DNA of 64,000 bases from Ureibacillus manganicus DSM 26584 (lineage in GTDB: Bacteria > Bacillota > Bacilli > Bacillales_A > Planococcaceae): contig NZ_JPVN01000009.1 of the NCBI RefSeq assembly GCF_000772945.1, forward strand, positions 1-64,000. The letters are read 5' to 3'. Shown here in pieces: positions 19,961-30,800 of this stretch; position 1 is the stretch's first letter, and the number at the start of each line of letters is the position of its first letter. The notes under the pieces were generated by a model that saw nothing but the letters and a program-made list of their open reading frames with translations, did no database searches and was not told where the DNA came from. The position numbers were made by a program, and so were the translations under genes.

Positions 19961-19989
19961 TTTACTTATGAATTCAATTATTGTATGAT
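19961..19989 (+). promoter_or_regulatory. Sigma-A promoter of citB
   Basis: TTTACT (19961-19966), 17 bp and TATGAT (19984-19989). The leader is about 55 nt and ends in GGGGGAG before the ATG. Confidence 0.6.
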
Positions 19990-20050
19990 GAACATTGAAG
20001 AAAAGACGTTCTATTAAGCCTTTTCAATTAGAAAATTAGGGGGAGTACAA

Positions 20051-22753
20051 ATGGCAAGCAATTTACACAACAGCCGTTCTTCATTTGAAGTAAAAGGTAA
20101 AACGTATAACTACTACCGTTTAACTGCAATTGAAGAAGCTGGGATCGCAAACGTATCACGCCTTCCATACTCAATTAAAGTATTACTAGAATCAGTTTTA
20201 CGCCAATATGACAACTATGTAATTAAAGAAGAACACATTAATAATTTAGCGAAATTTGGTAATGGAGCAGATCCAGAAGGTGAAGTACCATTCAAACCAT
20301 CTCGTGTAGTATTACAAGACTTTACTGGGGTTCCAGTTGTAGTTGACTTAGCTTCATTACGTTCAGCTATGAAAGAGTTAGGTGGAGACCCGAACAAAAT
20401 CAATCCATCAATTCCTGTTGACCTTGTAATTGACCACTCTGTACAAGTTGACAAATACGGTAATGCATCTGCATTACAAGCGAACATGGATTTAGAATTC
20501 GAACGTAACGCAGAACGTTATAACTTCTTAAAATGGGCTCAAACAGCTTATGATAACTTCCGTGCAGTACCACCTGCAACTGGTATCGTTCACCAAGTTA
20601 ACTTAGAGTATTTAGCTCCTGTAGTTCACGTTCAAGAAAATGCTGATGGCACTTTTGAAACATTCCCAGACTCAGTAGTAGGTACTGACTCACATACAAC
20701 AATGATCAATGGTCTTGGTGTATTAGGATGGGGTGTTGGTGGTATTGAAGCAGAAGCTGGTATGTTAGGTCAAGCTTCATACTTCACTATTCCTGAAGTT
20801 ATCGGTGTTAAATTAACTGGTGAACTTCCAAACGGTGCTACTGCTACAGACTTAGCGTTAAAAGTAACTCAAGTATTACGTAAACGCGGCGTAGTAGGCA
20901 AATTCGTAGAATTCTTCGGTCCTGGGGTATCTAAATTACCATTAGCAGACCGTGCAACTATTTCAAACATGGCTCCAGAATATGGTGCTACTTGTGGTTT
21001 CTTCGCAATCGATGAAGAATCATTAAACTATATGCGTTTAACAGGTCGTGACGAAGAACATATCGAAGTAGTAGAAAACTACTTAAAAGCTAATAGCTTA
21101 TTCTTCGATCCAACATTAGAACCTGTTTACACAGACGTATTAGAAATTAAATTAGAGGAAATTGAACCAAACCTTTCTGGTCCAAAACGTCCACAAGATT
21201 TAATTCCACTTTCAGATATGAAAGCTCGTTACCATGAAGCAGTTACTGCTCCAATGGGTGTACAAGGTTTCGGTTTAACTGAAGATGAATTCTCTAAAAC
21301 ATCTACTATTAAATTTGCTGATGGCGATGTAGAAATGCCAACAGGTGCTGTAGCAATCGCTGCTATTACATCTTGTACAAATACATCTAACCCATACGTT
21401 CTTTTAGCTGCTGGTTTAGTTGCTAAAAAAGCAGTAGAAAAAGGTATTCAACCACCTGCTTGGGTTAAAACATCATTAGCACCAGGATCTAAAGTAGTAA
21501 CTGGTTACTTACAAGATTCAGGTTTACAAGACTACCTAGACCAAATCGGTTTCAATACTGTAGGTTATGGTTGTACAACATGTATCGGTAACTCAGGTCC
21601 ATTACTTCCTGAAATTGAAGATGCAATTAAAGACAAAGACTTATTCGTAACTTCAGTTCTTTCTGGTAACCGTAACTTCGAAGGTCGTGTTCACCCATTA
21701 GTAAAAGCTAACTACTTAGCATCACCTCCATTAGTTGTTGCTTATGCATTAGCTGGAACTGTAGATATTGACTTACAAAAAGATTCTTTAGGTAAAGACA
21801 AAGATGGAAACGATGTATTCTTTGCTGACATCTGGCCTTCAACTGAAGAAGTAAACGAAGTTTTAAATAGAGTAGTAACTCGCGAACTATTCCAAAAAGA
21901 ATACGAAACTGTATTTACTGCTAACGAAAAATGGAATGCAATTGAAACATCAACTGATTCTTTATACACATTTGATGATAAATCAACTTACATTCAAAAC
22001 CCACCATTCTTCACTGGTCTTTCTAAAGAGCCAGAAGCAATTCAAGGTCTTGAAGGATTACGTGTAATCGCTAAGTTTGGTGACTCAATTACAACTGACC
22101 ATATTTCTCCAGCTGGTGCAATCGGTAAAGATACACCTGCAGGTAAATATTTACAAGAAAACGGTGTTGCAATCCGTGACTTCAACTCTTATGGTTCTCG
22201 TCGTGGTAACCACGAAGTTATGATGCGTGGTACATTTGCTAACATCCGTATCCGTAACCAAGTTGCTCCTGGTACAGAAGGTGGATTTACTACTTACTGG
22301 CCAACAGGTGATGTAGAGTACATTTACGATGCAGCTATGAAATACCAAGCAGACGGTACTGGTTTAGTAGTATTAGCTGGTAACGACTACGGTATGGGAT
22401 CTTCTCGTGACTGGGCAGCAAAAGGAACTTTCTTATTAGGAATTAAAACAGTTATCGCACAAAGCTATGAGCGTATCCACCGTTCAAACCTTGTTATGAT
22501 GGGTGTATTACCACTTCAATTCATGCCAGGTGAGTCTGCAGATTCATTAGGATTAACTGGTAAAGAAGAAATCTCTGTTAACTTAACAGACGATGTAAAA
22601 CCACGTGACATCTTAACTGTAACTGCTAAAGCTGAAGATGGAACTGTAAAAACATTCCAAGCTCTTGCTCGTTTCGATTCAGAAGTAGATGTAGATTACT
22701 ATCGTCATGGTGGTATCTTACAAATGGTTCTTCGTCAAAAAGCAGCTGAGTAA
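20051..22753 (+). CDS. citB: Aconitate hydratase (aconitase A)
   Basis: Interconverts citrate and isocitrate in the TCA cycle; in Bacillus the apo-form also binds iron-responsive RNA. The 900-aa monomeric IRP1/AcnA-type enzyme carries cluster cysteines in TSCTNTS and [10 protein letters not shown] and a C-terminal swivel domain with [13 protein letters not shown] and [15 protein letters not shown]. Very strong codon bias indicates high expression. It has its own promoter with a CcpC-like operator and a strong terminator, so it is monocistronic. B. subtilis citB is likewise near yneP. Confidence 0.97.
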   Translation: MASNLHNSRSSFEVKGKTYNYYRLTAIEEAGIANVSRLPYSIKVLLESVLRQYDNYVIKEEHINNLAKFGNGADPEGEVPFKPSRVVLQDFTGVPVVVDLASLRSAMKELGGDPNKINPSIPVDLVIDHSVQVDKYGNASALQANMDLEFERNAERYNFLKWAQTAYDNFRAVPPATGIVHQVNLEYLAPVVHVQENADGTFETFPDSVVGTDSHTTMINGLGVLGWGVGGIEAEAGMLGQASYFTIPEVIGVKLTGELPNGATATDLALKVTQVLRKRGVVGKFVEFFGPGVSKLPLADRATISNMAPEYGATCGFFAIDEESLNYMRLTGRDEEHIEVVENYLKANSLFFDPTLEPVYTDVLEIKLEEIEPNLSGPKRPQDLIPLSDMKARYHEAVTAPMGVQGFGLTEDEFSKTSTIKFADGDVEMPTGAVAIAAITSCTNTSNPYVLLAAGLVAKKAVEKGIQPPAWVKTSLAPGSKVVTGYLQDSGLQDYLDQIGFNTVGYGCTTCIGNSGPLLPEIEDAIKDKDLFVTSVLSGNRNFEGRVHPLVKANYLASPPLVVAYALAGTVDIDLQKDSLGKDKDGNDVFFADIWPSTEEVNEVLNRVVTRELFQKEYETVFTANEKWNAIETSTDSLYTFDDKSTYIQNPPFFTGLSKEPEAIQGLEGLRVIAKFGDSITTDHISPAGAIGKDTPAGKYLQENGVAIRDFNSYGSRRGNHEVMMRGTFANIRIRNQVAPGTEGGFTTYWPTGDVEYIYDAAMKYQADGTGLVVLAGNDYGMGSSRDWAAKGTFLLGIKTVIAQSYERIHRSNLVMMGVLPLQFMPGESADSLGLTGKEEISVNLTDDVKPRDILTVTAKAEDGTVKTFQALARFDSEVDVDYYRHGGILQMVLRQKAAE

Positions 22754-22773
22754 TAATATAAAGAACTACGATA

Positions 22774-22812
22774 AAAAGGTAAATTTCTCTATTTGAGAAA
22801 TTTACCTTTTTT
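22774..22812 (+). terminator. Terminator of citB
   Basis: AAAAGGTAAATTTCTC pairs with GAGAAATTTACCTTTT around a five-base loop, followed by further T. The A-rich left arm makes it potentially bidirectional. Confidence 0.9.
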
Positions 22813-22968
22813 GCATTGTAAATTTCCACTACGAACAATACAATGAAAATATAAAGAAATTAATAGAATAATTACATATCTTTTACAACATATATATTTC
22901 TATTAAACATTCTTTTAGTAAAGTAGATTAAGTAGTATGTGAAAATATTTTTCTGGAGGTTTTTCATT

Positions 22969-25176
22969 TTGAAGAAAAAAACAATGTCTAAAGTATTCAA
23001 TGCAACGTTAGCAACTTCTGTAGTCGTAGGATCTGGAATTTTAGCAGTACCAACACAAGCACAAGCTGAAACAATTTCATTCAGTGATGTTAAGATAGAT
23101 AGTAATTTCTATAATAGTATTATTGAACTTGCAAAATCAGAAATAATGGTTGGTAATCCTGATGGTACGTTTAAACCAGAAAAAGTAGTTACTCGTGGAG
23201 AAGTAGCTAAAATAATTGCAAATGCATTAAAGTTAACTACTGATAATGTGAAAAACCCAGGATTTACTGATGTACCACAATCACATATTTTTTATAAAGA
23301 AATTGCAGCATTAAATGCTGAAGGTATCATTTTTGGTATCGGAAATAACAAGTACAACCCTGAAGCTCCAGTTACACGTGCTCAATTAGCTACAATTTTA
23401 TCTAAAGCATTCTCATTGAGCAAAGCTAACTTTAAAGAATTACCATTCGAAGATGTACAATCTGAGAATGTCCATGCAGATGATATCAAAAGAGTACTAG
23501 ACAATAAAGTAACTAATGGAACATCGAAAGTCACTTTCTCACCTGAACAATCAGTAACTAGAGAGCAAGTAGCCTTATTAACTTATAATGCGATGAACGC
23601 CAAATCTACTACTCTTGAATTAAACATTATGCACAGTAACGATACACACTCAAAAGTTGATCTTGCACCAAAACGTGCACAAGCTGTGAAAGATATTCGT
23701 GCATTAAGACCGAACGCACTATTATTAGATGCCGGTGATGCAAATACTGGTACACTTTATTATAACGAATTTAAAGGACAAGCTGATTTAGCCTTTTTAA
23801 ACTATATGGGCTATGATGCGATGACATTCGGTAACCATGAATTTGATCAAGGTGATTCAGATGAAGGCCATCAAGCATTAGTTGATTTTATCAAGGGTGC
23901 AAAATTCCCACTTGTATCATCAAATATTGACTTCTCTAAAGATGACAAATTTACTGGATTATTTACAGATTTAATCTCAAGTGAACCTGAAAACGGTAAA
24001 ATTTATAATGGTATTATTAAAGAAGTAAATGGGGAAAAAATTGGTATTTTTGGATTAACAACACAAGATACTGAAGGAATTTCTTCACCAGGTGAAATTA
24101 CATTTGAAAACTATAAAGAGGAAGCTGAAAAAGCTGTAAAAGCTTTTGAAGATAAAGGTGTAGATAAAATCGTACTACTTTCTCACTTAGGCTATGATGA
24201 CAATCCTGGTGGTGAAGACGATCTTTCATTAGCAAAGGCAGTAAATGGCATTGACATCATCGTTGGTGGTCATAGCCATACAAAACTTGAACAACCTGAT
24301 GTAGTAACTACAGATGAAAACGGTGTTGCAAAAGATCCAACAATCATTGTACAAGCTGCAAATAATAGTGATTACTTAGGTACGTTAGATATTGTGTTCG
24401 ATAAAAACGGGGTAGTAGTAGATTTTAAAGGGAAATTGATAAGCATTTCAGGCTATACTGAAGACCCAGAAGCAGTAAAACTACTAAAACCATATAAAGA
24501 TCAAGTTGAATTAATATCTGCAGATGAAATTGGAGTAACATCTCCAATTGTACTTGAACTTCCAAGAACTAATGGAGACGACACAAAACCAAGTGTACGT
24601 AAAAACGAAACAATTCTAGGTAACTTAATTACTGATGGTATGCTAGTAAAAGCAAATAAATATACAGACAAGAAAGTTATCATGGCTCTACAAAATGGTG
24701 GAGGTATTCGTAAAAGTATCAATGAGGGTCCAATTACGGTTGGAGAAGTAATTGAAGTTTTACCTTATGGTAATACACTTGCGTTAATGGATATTACTGG
24801 CGCAGAATTAAAAGAAGCATTTGAATTAAGTGTTAGTAAATATCCTGTAGAAAACGGTGGATTCTTACATGTAGCTGGCGGTAAAATTGAATTTGATTCG
24901 TCTAAACCAGCTGGTAACCGTATTGTAAGTATTTCATATAAAGATGAGAATGGAAAATATTTAGAAATCGAAGCTGACAAAACATATACAGTCGCAACTA
25001 ATGCATTCACTGCTAAAGGTGGAGATAGTTATGATGTATTTGAAAAAATCTACGTAGACGGCCGTGTGACTGATTTGGGATTGTCTGACTGGGAAAATTT
25101 ACGTGAACATTTACAATCTTTAAAAGAACTACCTACTGAAACTGAAGGTAGAATTGTAGATATCTCTGCAAATTAA
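22969..25176 (+). CDS. S-layer-anchored 5'-nucleotidase/metallophosphoesterase
   Basis: A 735-aa secreted protein. The signal peptide ends near AQAQA-ET. Three SLH domains follow (about 24-75, 85-140, 143-195; each with a TRxxxA-type motif) for binding pyruvylated wall polymer. A metallophosphoesterase domain then starts NIMHSNDTHSKV and contains GDANTG, GNHEFDQG and GGHSHT metal sites. A 5'-nucleotidase C-terminal domain with NGGGIRKS completes it. It probably hydrolyses nucleotides at the cell surface for phosphate or nucleoside salvage. The frame opens at a GTG at 22939, but CTGGAGG lies inside that stretch and the TTG at 22969 is the better start. Confidence 0.9.
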   Translation: MKKKTMSKVFNATLATSVVVGSGILAVPTQAQAETISFSDVKIDSNFYNSIIELAKSEIMVGNPDGTFKPEKVVTRGEVAKIIANALKLTTDNVKNPGFTDVPQSHIFYKEIAALNAEGIIFGIGNNKYNPEAPVTRAQLATILSKAFSLSKANFKELPFEDVQSENVHADDIKRVLDNKVTNGTSKVTFSPEQSVTREQVALLTYNAMNAKSTTLELNIMHSNDTHSKVDLAPKRAQAVKDIRALRPNALLLDAGDANTGTLYYNEFKGQADLAFLNYMGYDAMTFGNHEFDQGDSDEGHQALVDFIKGAKFPLVSSNIDFSKDDKFTGLFTDLISSEPENGKIYNGIIKEVNGEKIGIFGLTTQDTEGISSPGEITFENYKEEAEKAVKAFEDKGVDKIVLLSHLGYDDNPGGEDDLSLAKAVNGIDIIVGGHSHTKLEQPDVVTTDENGVAKDPTIIVQAANNSDYLGTLDIVFDKNGVVVDFKGKLISISGYTEDPEAVKLLKPYKDQVELISADEIGVTSPIVLELPRTNGDDTKPSVRKNETILGNLITDGMLVKANKYTDKKVIMALQNGGGIRKSINEGPITVGEVIEVLPYGNTLALMDITGAELKEAFELSVSKYPVENGGFLHVAGGKIEFDSSKPAGNRIVSISYKDENGKYLEIEADKTYTVATNAFTAKGGDSYDVFEKIYVDGRVTDLGLSDWENLREHLQSLKELPTETEGRIVDISAN

Positions 25177-25198
25177 TCTATTAAACTAGAAATATAAA

Positions 25199-25236
25199 GA
25201 GGATTTATGCAGTTTATGGCATAAATCCTCTTTTTT
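25199..25236 (+). terminator. Terminator of the 5'-nucleotidase gene
   Basis: GAGGATTTATGC pairs with GCATAAATCCTC around an eight-base loop, followed by six T. Confidence 0.9.
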
Positions 25237-25328
25237 ATTAATATAGAATAATATGATTGTTTTTTAATAGAGAAGTAATAGATTTAATAATAGATTCTTG
25301 ATTTTCTATAAAGGAAGGATAGGAAACT

Positions 25329-25598
25329 ATGAAGAAACGGTATTGTATTTTTGCGAAGTTTCGTGATGGTAGGTATTACCTGTTAAACTTTGAAAATCAT
25401 CACGTCATTGAATGTCTCCATAAAATACCTCCACCACAAGGATTACTCGCAATTGCAGAATGGCCAATCGATTGTGAAACGGAAATAGAATTTTTTGTAG
25501 AATTAATCAATGAAAATGTTCTCTATTATCATTTATTTGATCGATTGATGGATAGTAAAGAAACAATATACTTAGATAAGAAGGAGCTAGATCAATAA
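25329..25598 (+). CDS. Small protein of unknown function (89 aa)
   Basis: Not recognised. A compact soluble protein with an aromatic-rich N-terminal half (RYCIFAKFRDGRYYLLNF) and an acidic C-terminus, without signal peptide or membrane segment. AAGGAAGGATAGGA before the ATG and a clean terminator after the stop support a real monocistronic gene. Confidence 0.65.
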   Translation: MKKRYCIFAKFRDGRYYLLNFENHHVIECLHKIPPPQGLLAIAEWPIDCETEIEFFVELINENVLYYHLFDRLMDSKETIYLDKKELDQ

Positions 25599-25601
25599 TA
25601 A

Positions 25602-25637
25602 ACGTGCAATCGGATGTTATGATTGCACGTTTTTTTA
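25602..25637 (+). terminator. Terminator of the 89-aa gene
   Basis: ACGTGCAATC pairs with GATTGCACGT around a nine-base loop, followed by seven T. Confidence 0.9.
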
Positions 25638-25673
25638 GCCGACAATAAAGTTGATTAGAAAATCCTCATAAGA

Positions 25674-25714
25674 AAAACACATCTCGTCCCAAATAGGTCG
25701 AGATGTGTTTTTTT
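25674..25714. terminator. Terminator of the DUF2653 gene
   Basis: AACACATCTCG pairs with CGAGATGTGTT, with A on the left and T on the right. On the minus strand it closes the 25716-26464 pair; it could work in both directions. Confidence 0.85.
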
Positions 25715-25715
25715 A

Positions 25716-26009
25716 TTACCATTCAATATTTGCTATAATACCTTCGTCATCATGTAGGTTTAACAAAATTCGAGCTGACATTGAGTCGCGGTTTAACTGT
25801 TCATCGATATATAATCGTATAGCAGCAATTAGATTTGCTGTTTTATAGAAGTCATTCTGACCATGTACAGAAGCCTCTGCCGAAAAACCATTTTCGTCAT
25901 CATACATCAACTCAACTTCTACCTCAGAAGGGCTTACTTGTCTAAATTTAGCATGAAATAAACAAATTGCGTTTACAACATCCTGCTCACTTAATATTAT
26001 TTTTTCCAA
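25716..26009 (-). CDS. DUF2653 (YxcD-like) protein
   Basis: A 97-aa soluble protein resembling the DUF2653 family (B. subtilis YxcD type), of unknown function. It starts at TTG (MEKIILSEQDVVNAICLFHA), 13 bp inside the upstream gene and behind GAGGT, so the two are translationally coupled. Confidence 0.7.
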   Translation of the reverse strand: MEKIILSEQDVVNAICLFHAKFRQVSPSEVEVELMYDDENGFSAEASVHGQNDFYKTANLIAAIRLYIDEQLNRDSMSARILLNLHDDEGIIANIEW

Positions 26010-26464
26010 TTATCTGTAACCTCTTTATCTTTTCTACGCGTAATAAATTGGAAAATCTTCACACAAAGTGCAATAATCACAACAATGGCAATGGCATTAA
26101 TCGCAAAACCTAAGATGTTTCCAATTAAGCCCATATCTCCAAATAAGCCTCCAAATAACAACCCTGCTAATCCACCAATCATTAGACCTTTCATTAGTCC
26201 ACCAGCTGAGAAGCCGCCTTTATTAGTAGGATTTGTATTATTATTTGTTTTGTTGACTGTTGACGTATTTTTGTCAGCATCTTTGTTTTGAATGTTTGAA
26301 TTGTTGTTATTTTGGTTATTTGTGAAACCTTTTTTACCTGATTTGTAAGATTTCGCCTCAGCAGTTTGTACATCATCACCAAAAAGTAGTAATGTACCTA
26401 CACTTGAAAACACTAAAGTGAATGCAAGTAAAGTTGCTGATAGTAGTACTGATAATTTTTTCAT
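25997..26464 (-). CDS. Secretory/membrane protein with Asn-rich linker and Gly-rich membrane segment
   Basis: A 155-aa protein with a signal peptide-like N-terminus (about 1-35, with a possible AEA site), then a low-complexity Asn/Thr/Lys linker. A glycine-rich hydrophobic stretch follows (GGLMKGLMIGGLAGLLFGG), then a transmembrane helix and a basic tail. The glycine-rich segment resembles the N-terminal region of Tim44-like bacterial membrane proteins, but no Tim44 domain follows. The frame opens at 26503; GGATGGAGGATTAGA supports the ATG at 26464. Coupled to the DUF2653 gene, its likely partner. Confidence 0.65.
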   Translation of the reverse strand: MKKLSVLLSATLLAFTLVFSSVGTLLLFGDDVQTAEAKSYKSGKKGFTNNQNNNNSNIQNKDADKNTSTVNKTNNNTNPTNKGGFSAGGLMKGLMIGGLAGLLFGGLFGDMGLIGNILGFAINAIAIVVIIALCVKIFQFITRRKDKEVTDNWKK

Positions 26465-26707
26465 TCTAATCCTCCATCCATAATTAGCACAATATTTATG
26501 CACTATTTATTATTATAACAAAAATAATTCTTTGAAAAAAAGGAAATACATAGTTTTTCATAGAATATCATTTTTTGATTAATTTATTTACGTTATTATG
26601 AGTGAAAAGTTTCAAAATAATCGAAGGAAATAAAAAGAATTTATATTTTTAATCATATCTTTATGTAGATTGATTTTACTAAAATGTTTTATGGTGGATT
26701 TATGGAA

Positions 26708-26737
26708 AATGACCGTCTCCAATAGGGGACGGTCATT
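26708..26737 (-). terminator. Probable terminator of the GIY-YIG gene
   Basis: AATGACCGTC pairs with GACGGTCATT; on the minus strand it is followed by TTTTCC, a short U tract. It lies five bases after the stop. Confidence 0.55.
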
Positions 26738-26742
26738 CCAAT

Positions 26743-27117
26743 TCATTGGTAAAATACTTTATCAATATTATATTTTGCGCGTAGGAAGTTAATCGCATAT
26801 GTTTCGTAAATTTCACGTTCCATTGGATCTTCTACTTCATATACTTCAATTTTATATACTTCATCACGGTATTTTTTAATCGGTGATACGTTATCTTCAA
26901 AATGTTTTTTAATTCTTTGGCGTAGTTTTCTTGCTTTCCCAACAAATAACACTTCATTATCCTTATTATAAAATAAGAAAAATCCACCATTTTCACGCGT
27001 AATCTTATGGAGATCAATGAACCCGTTTATTGATGGAATTGGCACCTCACCATCTTTAAGTTCCTGTTTTCTTTGATAAATTACAACATCTGGTTTTGGT
27101 AATTCAATCTTTATCAA
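26743..27117 (-). CDS. GIY-YIG nuclease family protein
   Basis: A 124-aa protein whose central part aligns with the UvrC-type GIY-YIG fold: GGFFLFYN in place of GIY, LFVGKA in place of YIG, then the basic KLRQRIKKHF helix and a glutamate-containing helix before NFLRAKYN. The first tyrosine of the motif is replaced, so catalysis is uncertain. No extra DNA-binding domain is present. It stands alone; the biological role is unknown. Confidence 0.75.
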   Translation of the reverse strand: MIKIELPKPDVVIYQRKQELKDGEVPIPSINGFIDLHKITRENGGFFLFYNKDNEVLFVGKARKLRQRIKKHFEDNVSPIKKYRDEVYKIEVYEVEDPMEREIYETYAINFLRAKYNIDKVFYQ

Positions 27118-27245
27118 AATTTGTCACATCCTATTTTGTTTTTATTTGGACTAGCTACCATTCATGGCCATCCATCATTATATACGATGGGGTAATTAAT
27201 ATGAAGTTTTTATTATTATTAGTTAATTCAATAAAAACTATCATT

Positions 27246-27273
27246 TTGCAGCATTTTTTCATTCATGTATAAT
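27246..27273 (+). promoter_or_regulatory. Promoter of yneP
   Basis: TTGCAG (27246-27251), a 16-bp spacer and TATAAT (27268-27273). Transcription would start about 12 bases before the GAGGTGAAG ribosome site's ATG. Confidence 0.65.
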
Positions 27274-27291
27274 GTATAGAGAGGTGAAGAC

Positions 27292-27714
27292 ATGTTCGTT
27301 AGTGAAAAAAAAGTAGAAATTCGTTATGCAGAAACCGACCAAATGGGTGTTGTTTATCACGCAAACTATCTAGTATGGATGGAAATTGGTCGAACACAAC
27401 TTGTTGCTGATATGGGTTTTAACTATGCTGGATTAGAAGAAAAAGGCTATCTATCTCCAGTACTGGATCTTTCTATACAATATAAAAAAGCAATGCGCTA
27501 TGGTCAAATTGCTACTGTTCGAACTTGGATTGAATCCCATACAAAGTTAAAGACAACATATGGTTATGAAATTCTCCATGAAGATGGTTCAGTTGCAGCA
27601 ACAGCAACTTCATTACATACATTAGTTAGAAAAGACAATTTTAGACCGTATCCTTTAAGTAAAGTTGACCCTGAGTGGGATGCTAAATATTTAGAACTAG
27701 CAGTTATAAAATAA
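27292..27714 (+). CDS. yneP: Acyl-CoA thioesterase, 4-hydroxybenzoyl-CoA type (YneP)
   Basis: A 140-aa single hot-dog-fold protein with the YbgC/4HBT signature (VEIRYAETDQMGVVYHANYLVWMEIGR is the core; its aspartate is the usual catalytic residue). It hydrolyses acyl-CoA thioesters; the chain preference is unknown. It matches B. subtilis YneP closely along its length, and there too the gene lies close to citB. Own promoter and terminator. Confidence 0.88.
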   Translation: MFVSEKKVEIRYAETDQMGVVYHANYLVWMEIGRTQLVADMGFNYAGLEEKGYLSPVLDLSIQYKKAMRYGQIATVRTWIESHTKLKTTYGYEILHEDGSVAATATSLHTLVRKDNFRPYPLSKVDPEWDAKYLELAVIK

Positions 27715-27722
27715 TTCTTTGG

Positions 27723-27747
27723 CTAGCGGCAAAGTCGCTAGTTTTTT
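27723..27747 (+). terminator. Terminator of yneP
   Basis: CTAGCG pairs with CGCTAG around a seven-base loop, followed by six T. Confidence 0.8.
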
Positions 27748-27783
27748 CATTTGGAATAAGAACTACAAACAGTAATAAAAACT

Positions 27784-27809
27784 TGTTATAATGACGTTTG
27801 TTAAACAAA
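27784..27809 (+). promoter_or_regulatory. Extended -10 promoter and dyad ahead of the helicase gene
   Basis: TGTTATAAT (27784-27792) is a perfect extended -10 with a poor -35. Directly after it, at the expected start, lies TTTGTT-A-AACAAA (27797-27809), a perfect 13-bp inverted repeat that could be an operator. Confidence 0.5.
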
Positions 27810-27826
27810 AATGAGGAGGTATGTTC

Positions 27827-30800
27827 ATGGTACAAAAATTAGCTGAAGTGAATACAGTTAAATGTTTTATCGTATTAACCAATACTGCACGTGAAGCCAT
27901 TAAAGAACATTTTCAAGATGAACATGCCTTTTTCAAAATGCAACAATCATTTCTTGTCTATATAGAAAAACAAACAATAGATCAATCGTCCATTTCATTG
28001 TCTATATTTTTTGATACGAAACGTAACAATATACTTGCAAAAAAATTTGGTGGACGAGTCGTAATTATGGATTGCATATTTGATCTGAAAAACGGACTAA
28101 TAGCGAAAAGTTTTCGAACGCGCGGTGGAAATACACCAGTTGTAACAAATCGTAGAAAACCCATTCGAATCCATTTTGTAGCATCAAGAATAAATGGTCA
28201 TACATATCCTAAAGAATTTATTCAACTATTAGCAGATTTACCAGTTGCTCAGGAACGATTTGATTACGTAAATAAGCGAATTACAAGCTGGGAAGGGTAC
28301 TTAAAAGTTTTAAATAAGAATGCTGACATTGAAGATATCGAAGGAACTTTCCATTCTATTCAATTCCAATCTGACTTCTCTACAGTAAGTATTCAGTGCA
28401 GTGGGATTGATGATAAACAGTGGAAACAACTTAAGGGCTTAAGTGCATATGTTCGGGGTTTTAATAAGGAGATCGGTGAGGTAACAAAAGCAAACCGAGG
28501 GAATCGACAGATTGAAATCCAATTAAGTCCTTATGTAAGCAAACTAGCACAAAAAGGTGAATTTGATTTTACCTCTGAATTTATTACTTTCAGTAATGCT
28601 TCGACTAAATCCCAGTTAAATCGCTTATTAAAAGGATTCGAACGACTTAAGGATGGTTTAGCAGCTAATGCAAATCTTGAGAATATACTTTTTGAAGACA
28701 AACCTAACATAATAGAACGAAAAAATAATGTAGAAATAGAATTTCATAATAATTTAAACGAATATCAAAGAGATGCTGTCATCGGTGCGATGAGCGCAGA
28801 AGACTTGTATGTAATCCAGGGGCCACCAGGTACTGGTAAAACGACGGTGATTTCGGAAATTTGTTACCAAAATTCTAAAGCAGGATTAAAAACCCTCATT
28901 GCATCACAATCCAACCTTGCAGTTGATAACGCATTAGGTCGTTTACTTTCAAACAAGGATATACGTATATTACGTTATGGTCGTACGGAAAGTATTGAAG
29001 AAGAAGGGAAAAAATTCATTGAAGAAAATGTAGCAGACTATTGGAAAATCCAAACTTTAGAAGCTGTTACAAATGAAATTTCTCAACACCAGACTAAAGA
29101 ACAACAACTACAAGATGAAATCAACGCGAATGCGGATCATATTAAAGCATTAGAAGATAAGATACTTGAGCTTCAAAAAGCGATTGAAGAAAAACAACAA
29201 GCAGAACAGGAATTAGTACGTATATCTGAAGAAATTTCGGAGTTAAAAAAGAAAATAATTCCTTTGAAAAAAGAGCGAGAAAAAACAGAGCAAACTATAG
29301 AGAAACTTAATGAGTCCAAGGTTAAAATTACATCGAGGCTTTCTGAATTGGCTGCCCAGCAAAGTGAAATCGGCTCGATTGAGGAAATTGAAGATAACAT
29401 TCATAAACATCAACAACTAATTAGACTAATTGAACAGCAAATTCATCATTCTAAATTGGAAAAACAACTACAACAATACGAAATACAATCGGTTGAAATT
29501 CAAAATCAATTAACGCAGTATGATTCTACATCTTCAAATTTAAGTACCACTATAGAAGAAGTAAATGCTTTGAAGAAAGTGTATGATGTAGAACAGTTTA
29601 TCGAACGCCATGAAATTCGTAGAGGATTTGTCTTAAATCAGTTGTTTCTCGATCTTGAGAAAATTCATCAGCAATTTGTAAACTATCAATCCCTAAATGA
29701 TATCGTGTCGCGACTAAATAAGGCAATTGAGTATTCCAATCAAACGCTTGGCATTCACGTTTCTATTGACCAACTACCACTAAATCATCAATATTCCTTA
29801 CAAGAGGTCAATGAATTTTTAACGAAGCTAAGCCAGGCTTTTGCACAAAGAAAAATCAACAAAGAAAACGGAATTCGATCTGTTCAAGGTATATATTTAC
29901 GAAAATTATACTTAAACCAACTAACTGATAAATATAACAAATTAGTTGAGGAGTCTAAATATGTTTTTTCAAAAATCAAGGAGGAAGTTATTGATCAACT
30001 ATCCAATCAAGCTGGGAATAGTCAATCTACCATCCAATCATTAAAAAGCAAAAAAGAGCAACTTAACAACTCTATCCATCAAATAAAAGGTGAAATGGAG
30101 AAACTCCCTTTACAAGAACATAGTAGCTTATCATTAGAAGAACTCCAGTTTACTTTGAAAACTCATAATGACGAAATTGAAAACTATCAAAGTAATATAG
30201 AAAAAGCAGCTAATATACAAACTAAGATTTCAGCAAAAATGACAGAAGATGAGCAAGTAACTGTTGAGATTACTAATGGTCAAACTATTTTAAATGACAT
30301 GATAGATGAGTTAAAACAACTAAATTCATCGGGAATTCAATTAGAAAAGCAGTATTCTGAATTAGAACAAATAGCAAAACAAAATCCTGAAGCAGAATTA
30401 GAAAAGACAAGAAAGCAAATAGATGAGCTACATGGAAGAATTAACGACCTGAAAAATAAAATAAAAATACTACCTGTAACTCAATCTTTGCAAGATGAAT
30501 GGAAGTCCTTACTAGAACAATCCACTGAGCACGACTTAGAGGAAATTCGAAAATTATATGTAAAACATGCAAATGTGATAGGTACGACTTGCGTTGCTTC
30601 AGCAAATAAAGAATTTATGGAGAACTATCCTATCTTTGATGTTGTTATTATTGATGAAGTTTCTAAAGCAACACCACCAGAACTATTATTACCAATGCTT
30701 AAAGGGAAAAAAGTTGTATTAGTAGGGGATCATCATCAGCTTCCTCCGTTAATCGGAGACGATACATTAGAAGAAACTTTAGAAGAAGTTATAAAAGAAA

